Shown here piece after piece: positions 9,712-14,612 of a stretch of DNA of 14,612 bases. The translations under genes and the position numbers were made by a program. Under the pieces are notes generated by a model. It made no database searches. It was not told the origin of the DNA and was given only the letters and a program-made list of their open reading frames with translations. The stretch is from an uncultured Collinsella sp. (lineage in GTDB: Bacteria; Actinomycetota; Coriobacteriia; Coriobacteriales; Coriobacteriaceae): positions 1 to 14,612 of the forward strand of contig CAJLAN010000016.1 of the NCBI GenBank assembly GCA_905204635.1, given 5' to 3'. Position 1 is the stretch's first letter, and each line of letters begins with the position of its first letter.

Positions 9712-12165
9712 ATGCTGCAAAAAATCCAACGCTTTGGCGGGGCAATGTTCGCGCCCGCCATGTTGTTTTCCATATCGGGCCTTATGGTCGGCGTCTCCGC
9801 CCTCGCAACGTCTGCGGATATCGTCGGCGACCTCGCCGTATACGGAACCCCTTGGTACGTTTTTTGGACTATCATTCAGCGCGGCTCGTGGACGGTCTTT
9901 AAGCGACTTCCGCTCCTTTTTGCCGTAGCGCTGCCCATCGGCCTTGCCCAAAAGCAACCGGCACGTTGTTGCCTCGAGGCGCTCGTGGCTTATTTTGCCT
10001 ATTGCTTCTTTTTGAGCGAGATCATCAAGCTAAGCGGAGACAACCTTGGACTTAAGTACCCGTCGTCTTTGACCCCCGCTAGCGGCATTACCATCATCGA
10101 CGGCATCAAGACGCTCGACACCGGCATTATCGGCCCGCTATCGGTATCGGCAACCGTCGTCGCCATCCATGACCGCTTCTACGATGCCAAGGTCCCCGAT
10201 TGGCTCGGCACCTTCTCGGGTTCCTCGCTGGTCTACCTCATCAGCTTTTTTGCCGTGTTCGCCCTTGCCGCCATCTCGGCCGCCATCGTGCCCTTCGTAT
10301 ACGCAGCGACCGAAACGCTGCGCCACGCACTTGTGGGCGTCGGCCCCCTCGGCGTGGGTATCTTTGCGTTTTTGGAGCGAGCACTCGAGCCCATGGGGCT
10401 GCACCACCTGCTCTACATGCCTATCTACTACGACAATTTAGTTATTAACGACGGTATCTACGCCACGTGGACCAATTTGCTCCCCATTCTCTCCCATAGC
10501 ACGCGCCCCCTCAATGAGCTTGCGCCGTGGGCTGGTTTCACCGCCACCGGCTGGGTCAAGCTCTTTGGCCTTCCTGCCATCGCCGTTGCGTTCTACACCA
10601 CCGCCAAGCCCGAACGCCGCGCTGGCCTCAAGGCCATCCTTCTGCCCGCCATCGTCGCTTCGGCGGTCTGCGGCGTCACCGAGCCGCTCGAGTTTCTCTT
10701 TATGTTCACCTATCCCGGGCTCTTTTTGCTCTATGCCGCCCTATCTTCCTGCCTCGCCATGGCTATGAACTTCTTTGGCGTCGTTGGCATCTTCTCGGGC
10801 GGCTTTATGGAAATGGCTGCCTTCAACTTTATCCCGCTCATGCGGGCGCATGCCGGCTCCTACCTTTTGGCACTCGGAATCGGACTCATCTTTAGCGTCA
10901 TCTTCTTTCTGAGCTTTCGAGGTCTTATCCTGACCTTTGACCTTAAAACCCCGGGACGCGAGGACCATATCGCCAGCAACGCGGCGCTCTCACGCTTGAC
11001 GGGAAACGACGTTGACGAAAAGCGCTCATCCAAAACCGGCGCTTCCGGCAACCAAGCCTCACAAGATCATCTCCTCGCCGAGCAGGTTGTGACGCTTCTG
11101 GGCGGCGTCTCCAACATTGCGGGCGCAACCAACTGCGCCACGCGTCTGCGCGTCGAAGTCGTGGATCCCTCCATCGTCGCGGACAATGCGACCTTTGTCG
11201 CAGCGGGTGCCAAAGGCCTCATCGTCACCGGCAAGACCGCTCAGGTAATCATCGGCATCTCGGTACCCCGCGTCAAAGAACACTTTGATCAGATTATGGG
11301 ACTCGAACCGGGTTTTGCATTCGCCGCCTCGCCTTTTCATGCCGGCGATGGCGCCAAAAAGTATGGCAATGTCTGCTTCTTCGACATCGACGGTACGCTC
11401 GCCTGGCAAGATCCCAAACTTGCCCAAGAGCTCCCCGAGGGCGAGCGAGATCTTTCCCCCTATCCCAACGAGACGGTTGCACAGGCAATTCGCACGTTTG
11501 TCGCCAACGGCAACAAAGCTTTTATCTGTACGGGGCGCACCCTCAGCTGCATCCATCCCAAGCTGCTCGAACTGCCGTGGGCAGGCGTCGTGTGCCTCGC
11601 GGGCGGTTACGCCGAACTCGAGGGGCGCGTCGTGCGAAACGCTGCCATAAGCCCCGGCATGTTACAGCGCCTCGCCCCCTATCTCGAGCAATCGGGCGAG
11701 GTCATTCGCTTTGAGGGCATCGATCGCGTCGTGCGTATGAGTGCAGATGCCCCCGAGACGTACGGATACGCACGCACCGTGGGCGACGCCGTCACGCAAC
11801 TTGAGCACTACAACGCCTATAAAATTCTTATGTCCACACCACTTGCCAACCGCATCGCCCAAGATGAAGAGCTTGGACCTCTGCTCTGCCTCAACGAGCT
11901 CGAGCTCGAGGTCACAGAAATCTCGCCGCGCGAGTGCACCAAACGGGCCGGAATCAAGGCTGTGCTTGACGCCCTGGGACCAGACCACGGCACCGTATAT
12001 GGCATTGGCGACGCGAGCAACGACATCGCCCTCATGGAGGCGGTCGATGTTGGCATCGCCATGGGCAACGCGCCGGACTTCCTCAAGGAAAAGGCCGACT
12101 ACGTAACCGACAGCTTCGACCACGACGGCGTCGTCACCGCGCTCGAACACTTTGGGCTTATCTAG
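9712..12165 (+). CDS. PTS alpha-glucoside-type EIICB fused to a C-terminal HAD (Cof-type) phosphatase
   Basis: One 817-residue protein with three parts. Residues ~1-415 are a glucose/maltose-family EIIC like GlvC/MalX: it opens with IQRFGGAMFAP and carries ERALEPMGLHHLLY and the conserved VTEPLEFLF. After a polar linker (~416-445) comes EIIB (~445-525) with the phosphorylated Cys475 in NCATRLR. Residues ~550-817 are a HAD-IIB domain with all motifs: D558-x-D560 in FFDIDGT, Thr607 in ICTGRT, a Lys-rich TKRAGIK block, and GDASND (D767, D771). EIICB proteins are usually ~530 residues, so the HAD is an added, apparently active, domain. No EIIA is encoded here; one must act in trans. Start: ATG at 9712 with GGAGG. 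No 6-phospho-alpha-glucosidase gene lies beside it in the window. The expected role is uptake with phosphorylation; the phosphatase may release the free sugar. Substrate unknown: maltose, isomaltose and trehalose are all possible. Confidence 0.9.
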   Translation: MLQKIQRFGGAMFAPAMLFSISGLMVGVSALATSADIVGDLAVYGTPWYVFWTIIQRGSWTVFKRLPLLFAVALPIGLAQKQPARCCLEALVAYFAYCFFLSEIIKLSGDNLGLKYPSSLTPASGITIIDGIKTLDTGIIGPLSVSATVVAIHDRFYDAKVPDWLGTFSGSSLVYLISFFAVFALAAISAAIVPFVYAATETLRHALVGVGPLGVGIFAFLERALEPMGLHHLLYMPIYYDNLVINDGIYATWTNLLPILSHSTRPLNELAPWAGFTATGWVKLFGLPAIAVAFYTTAKPERRAGLKAILLPAIVASAVCGVTEPLEFLFMFTYPGLFLLYAALSSCLAMAMNFFGVVGIFSGGFMEMAAFNFIPLMRAHAGSYLLALGIGLIFSVIFFLSFRGLILTFDLKTPGREDHIASNAALSRLTGNDVDEKRSSKTGASGNQASQDHLLAEQVVTLLGGVSNIAGATNCATRLRVEVVDPSIVADNATFVAAGAKGLIVTGKTAQVIIGISVPRVKEHFDQIMGLEPGFAFAASPFHAGDGAKKYGNVCFFDIDGTLAWQDPKLAQELPEGERDLSPYPNETVAQAIRTFVANGNKAFICTGRTLSCIHPKLLELPWAGVVCLAGGYAELEGRVVRNAAISPGMLQRLAPYLEQSGEVIRFEGIDRVVRMSADAPETYGYARTVGDAVTQLEHYNAYKILMSTPLANRIAQDEELGPLLCLNELELEVTEISPRECTKRAGIKAVLDALGPDHGTVYGIGDASNDIALMEAVDVGIAMGNAPDFLKEKADYVTDSFDHDGVVTALEHFGLI

Positions 12166-12281
12166 CCGAGCCCCTTGCCGCGTTTGCGACCGCAAGACTC
12201 AATCGTCTTCAACCGCCGCGCTCGACGCCCCAATGTGGCAATATGTAGTCTGCATAATGCAACGGTGCAACCTAAGAAAGA

Positions 12282-13307
12282 ATGCGAGAACCCGTGTCCA
12301 GTCCGTTTACCAGCTTTTTAGCCCAGCACTTTGACCAGATTAACGACTATCTGGCCACGTTCTTTGACGGACAGGCAACTTCCGCCGATATCGAGCGTTA
12401 CCTGTATACCCCGCTCTCGGCATTTACGGCCAATGCCGGCAAGCGCCACCGCCCGCTCATCTGCATGCTCGCCGCCACCGCGGTAGGCGGCAGCTTTGAG
12501 AGCGCCCGCAGCGCGGCGGCAGCTATCGAGCACTTTCAATCGGGAGCGCTTATCCATGACGACATCGCCGACAACGGCCAACTGCGTCGCGGCAAGCCCT
12601 GCATGCACCTTACCGAGGGCACGGGGCTTGCCATCAACTGCGGCGACCTAGCGCTCACCATGGTCACCAAGACGGTTCTCGACGACCCCACGCTCGAGGC
12701 AGACGTGAAACTCCGCGTGCTCCACGAGCTCACCGAGATGATCGTCCGAACCATCGAGGGTCAGGCGCTCGACCTGGGTTGGGTCCGCGACGGGCGCTTT
12801 GACATCTCGGTCGACGATTATCTGGACATGGCGACGCACAAGACCGCGTACTACAGCGGAGCCACGCCACTTGCCGCCGGAGCCATTATCGGCGGCGGCA
12901 GCGAGGAGCAGATTGAGGCGCTGCGCGCCTTTGGCCTGCACACGGGCCTTGCCTTCCAAATTCAAGACGACCTGCTCAACTTGATCGGCACCAAAGAGGC
13001 CGCCAACAAGGACTTCCGCACCGATATCACAGAGGGCAAGCGCACCCTCGTCGCCGTGCACGCCCTGTCAGACGAGCGTTATCACGACGAGGTCGAGGCA
13101 ATCCTTTCCTCGGGCACCGAGGACCCCGTGCAACTTGCACGCGCCGTGGAGATCTTCCAGCAGACCGGCTCCATCGATTACGCCCACACTTACGCGCTCG
13201 ACCTGACCGCTAAAGCCAAAGCGGCCATCGAAAACGTTGAGCTTGATCCGCACGCACGCGAGCTGTTCCTCTCCATGGCAGATTTCTTTGTGGAGCGACT
13301 CAACTAG
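12282..13307 (+). CDS. Polyprenyl diphosphate synthase (trans-isoprenyl diphosphate synthase family)
   Basis: Condenses isopentenyl diphosphate with an allylic diphosphate to make a longer isoprenoid chain, in the cytoplasm, for quinone or other lipid carriers. 341 residues. Seen: GKRHRP substrate-binding block, first Asp-rich motif LIHDDIAD (D93, D94, D97), the LRRG that follows it, EGQALDLG, and the second Asp-rich motif FQIQDD (D229, D230) where the last position is Asn233 rather than Asp. Small residues before the first motif suit a medium-to-long chain product, but length cannot be assigned. Start is uncertain: ATG at 12282 has only AAGAAAG one base away; GTG at 12294 is a possible alternative. 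It begins 116 bases after the PTS gene; I see no convincing promoter or terminator in that gap, so read-through is possible. Confidence 0.88.
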   Translation: MREPVSSPFTSFLAQHFDQINDYLATFFDGQATSADIERYLYTPLSAFTANAGKRHRPLICMLAATAVGGSFESARSAAAAIEHFQSGALIHDDIADNGQLRRGKPCMHLTEGTGLAINCGDLALTMVTKTVLDDPTLEADVKLRVLHELTEMIVRTIEGQALDLGWVRDGRFDISVDDYLDMATHKTAYYSGATPLAAGAIIGGGSEEQIEALRAFGLHTGLAFQIQDDLLNLIGTKEAANKDFRTDITEGKRTLVAVHALSDERYHDEVEAILSSGTEDPVQLARAVEIFQQTGSIDYAHTYALDLTAKAKAAIENVELDPHARELFLSMADFFVERLN

Positions 13308-13349
13308 CGGGGGTTATAAAACCTGTCAGCAGCGTATTTGGGTACAACT

Positions 13350-13358
13350 TGCTACACT
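13350..13358 (+). promoter_or_regulatory. Weak extended -10 candidate before the CwlM-like gene
   Basis: TGCTACACT resembles an extended -10 element (TGN plus a TATAAT-like hexamer), about 90 bases upstream of the ATG at 13446, with no clear -35. A small palindrome (TGCAT-GTTT-ATGCA, 13365-13378) follows it. Tentative. Confidence 0.25.
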
Positions 13359-13445
13359 GTTGAGTGCATGTTTATGCATCCCTTTGCGTTGTCTATCCGA
13401 CACACGCTCAAATAGTACGAATGGTACGCCGAAAGGGGTTCGTTC

Positions 13446-14351
13446 ATGGAACCTATTACAACGGGCATGCAGGGAGCAGCCGTCGAGGACGTCCAGTCCC
13501 GCCTTCTGCAGCTCGGCTATACAATCGATGACACCGAGGTCGCCGATAAGCGCTTTGGCGCCACCACCGAGCAGGCCGTTGGCACCTTTAGGCTCGACAG
13601 CGGTCTTGCCGCCGGTCACGCCGTTGACATTCCCTGCTGGAGTGCCCTGGTCGACGCCTCGTATAAACTGGGCGATCGTACGCTCTATCTGCGTATGCCC
13701 AATTTCCATGGTGCCGACGTTCAGGCCCTGCAGAGGGCGCTCAACGTTTTGGGCTTTGCCTGCGGTGAGGACGACGGCTATTTTGGCCCGCACACCGAGG
13801 CCGCTCTGCAGCAGTTCCAAGAAAATGTCGGCCTGTTTGCCGATGGCATGGCGTTCCAGGATACCTACGCCTATATCAACCGCCTGCATCACGTGTGGGA
13901 GGGCAAGCCCTCGGTTACCGAGGCCGAGTCGCGCATCGGCTTTGCCCGCGCCGCCAACGTTCTCGAGCGCTTCCAGATTGCCGTCATCGGTGAGGACCCC
14001 ATCGCGCGTAGCGTTGCATCGCGCATGTGGAACATCGCCACGGCGACGACCGACAGCAGCGGCATGATGCTTTGCGATTCCGAGGTTCCGACCGACGTGG
14101 ATCTGGTGCTCGAGATCGCAAGCGATGAGCTGCCCGCAGATGCTGCGCCGCGCGCCACGATCGCCCTTGCCGAGTGTCACAACCTTGCACAGCGCATCCG
14201 CACCGCCAATGTCGCCGCGCAGCAAAAGCCCGCGCGCATCCGCATTGAGCTCACGGGCATGACGCGCTACAACGGAACCTTCACCGCAAGTGATGCGCAG
14301 ACACTCGCCGTACGCCTGCTCGATGGCGTTTGCGATGCCCTCGCAGATTAG
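13446..14351 (+). CDS. CwlM-like protein: two peptidoglycan-binding domains plus a degenerate amidase-like C-terminus
   Basis: 301 residues, no signal peptide and no membrane segment, so probably cytoplasmic. Residues ~5-70 and ~78-147 are two PG_binding_1 repeats (VEDVQSRLLQLGY...FGATTEQAVGTF and ADVQALQRALNVLGF...GYFGPHTEAALQQFQ). They are joined by ASYKLGDRTLY, which closely matches the linker I recall from mycobacterial CwlM. In CwlM an amidase_3 domain follows; here residues ~155-301 keep patches of that fold's pattern (SVASRMWNIA, DVDLVLEIASDE, CHNLAQRI) but lack the DPGHGG zinc motif and the later catalytic His/Glu blocks. Mycobacterial CwlM is a cytoplasmic regulator of MurA; a similar regulatory role is inference. 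AAAGGGG precedes the ATG. tRNA-Gln follows 38 bases after the stop. Confidence 0.75.
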   Translation: MEPITTGMQGAAVEDVQSRLLQLGYTIDDTEVADKRFGATTEQAVGTFRLDSGLAAGHAVDIPCWSALVDASYKLGDRTLYLRMPNFHGADVQALQRALNVLGFACGEDDGYFGPHTEAALQQFQENVGLFADGMAFQDTYAYINRLHHVWEGKPSVTEAESRIGFARAANVLERFQIAVIGEDPIARSVASRMWNIATATTDSSGMMLCDSEVPTDVDLVLEIASDELPADAAPRATIALAECHNLAQRIRTANVAAQQKPARIRIELTGMTRYNGTFTASDAQTLAVRLLDGVCDALAD

Positions 14352-14389
14352 GTAAACTAAACGGGTTGCTTTTGGGCAACACCACACAT

Positions 14390-14461
14390 TGGGACGTAGT
14401 TCAACGGTAGAACTCCGGTTTTTGGTGCCGGCTGTTGGGGGTTCGAATCCCTCCGTCCCAG
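14390..14461 (+). tRNA. tRNA-Gln (anticodon TTG)
   Basis: A full cloverleaf folds by hand: acceptor TGGGACG/CGTCCCA (14390-14396, 14454-14460) perfectly paired, D-arm GTTC...GAAC, anticodon stem CCGGT/GCCGG around loop TTTTGGT with anticodon TTG (14422-14424), five-base variable loop, T-arm with loop TTCGAAT, discriminator G at 14461. The 3' CCA is not encoded. The U1-A72 pair at the acceptor end is typical of glutamine tRNAs. The terminator 14 bases further suggests a single-tRNA transcript. Confidence 0.95.
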
Positions 14462-14474
14462 CCCCAAAGAACAT

Positions 14475-14510
14475 AGCGCTCCAGGCTCTTATGAACCTGG
14501 AGCGCTTTTT
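14475..14510 (+). terminator. Rho-independent terminator after tRNA-Gln
   Basis: A perfect 11-bp stem (14475-14485 with 14496-14506) with a 10-base loop is followed by TTTT at once. Confidence 0.9.
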
Positions 14511-14550
14511 CGTGGGCATGCGGAGGAATTCGAACCCGCAAGGGTGCAGA

Positions 14551-14578
14551 GCTGAGGAAACGCGAAGCGTTTTCCAGC
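14551..14578. repeat. Strong hairpin near the window end
   Basis: GCTG-A-GGAAACGC and GCGTTTTCCAGC pair over 12 bp with one bulged A and one G-T pair around a GAA loop. It lies in an untranslated stretch after the tRNA terminator. The flanking bases (14579-14612) are rich in GCGAAGCG-like words. Function unknown; the region continues past the window. Confidence 0.5.
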
Positions 14579-14612
14579 GCAGCACGCAAGGAGCGAAGCG
14601 ACGCAGCGGGGC

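Noticed and set aside
12172-12215. Terminator after the PTS-HAD gene
   Set aside because: Small hairpins (TTGCG-AC-CGCAA and AAGAC...GTCTT) are present but neither is long nor followed by a T run.
13326-14585. 419-aa open frame on the minus strand spanning the CwlM-like gene and tRNA
   Set aside because: It runs through a tRNA gene and a terminator in antisense; spurious.
14401-14589. 62-aa minus-strand frame (GGIRTPNSRHQKPEFYR ending)
   Set aside because: This is the antisense translation of tRNA-Gln and its surroundings, a common annotation artefact.
14519-14590. A 72-base minus-strand tRNA ending in GCATGC
   Set aside because: The acceptor ends can pair and the T-loop looks right, but no D-arm or anticodon arm folds, and the T-stem has a mismatch.

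Overview
This GC-rich window looks like chromosome from a Coriobacteriia-type gut actinobacterium, most likely Collinsella or a close relative. That placement is an inference from gene content and style: a CwlM-like protein with two peptidoglycan-binding domains, a Tat-type lipoprotein signal on the sugar-binding protein, a lysine-rich insertion in the MsmK/UgpC-type ATPase, and a tRNA without encoded CCA. No rRNA or species marker is present.

Layout. Positions 1-3560 (+) hold the 3' part of malQ, a terminator, and glgP; together these handle cytoplasmic maltodextrin or glycogen breakdown. Positions 3561-4093 are a convergent gap with the glgP terminator, an array of four 57-bp inverted-repeat units spaced 80-81 bp apart, and the terminator of the next operon. 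Positions 4094-8458 (-) are a carbohydrate ABC importer operon in the order lipoprotein, two permeases, ATPase. Positions 8459-8764 are its leader and promoter region, with a cluster of palindromes and the gntR terminator. A TreR-like GntR/UTRA regulator follows at 8765-9484 (-). It is divergent from an 817-aa PTS protein (9712-12165, +) in which EIIC, EIIB and a complete HAD phosphatase are fused. Next come a polyprenyl diphosphate synthase (12282-13307), a CwlM-like protein (13446-14351) and tRNA-Gln(TTG) with a terminator. The last ~100 bases hold a strong hairpin and a fragment resembling an inverted tRNA 3' end.

How the genes may work together. Four sites of the form TTGTTT-N2-AC lie in the two intergenic gaps that flank gntR. 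This suggests that one sugar-phosphate-sensing repressor controls the ABC importer, itself and the PTS-HAD gene. The fusion would import and phosphorylate an alpha-glucoside and could remove the phosphate in the same polypeptide. The resulting free sugar could feed enzymes such as MalQ and GlgP. The domain order and catalytic motifs are seen in the sequence; the substrate and the coupled cycle are inference.

Most notable: the PTS EIICB-HAD fusion, the 57-bp inverted-repeat array, the shared operator-like sites, and the CwlM-like protein whose amidase region lacks recognisable catalytic motifs.
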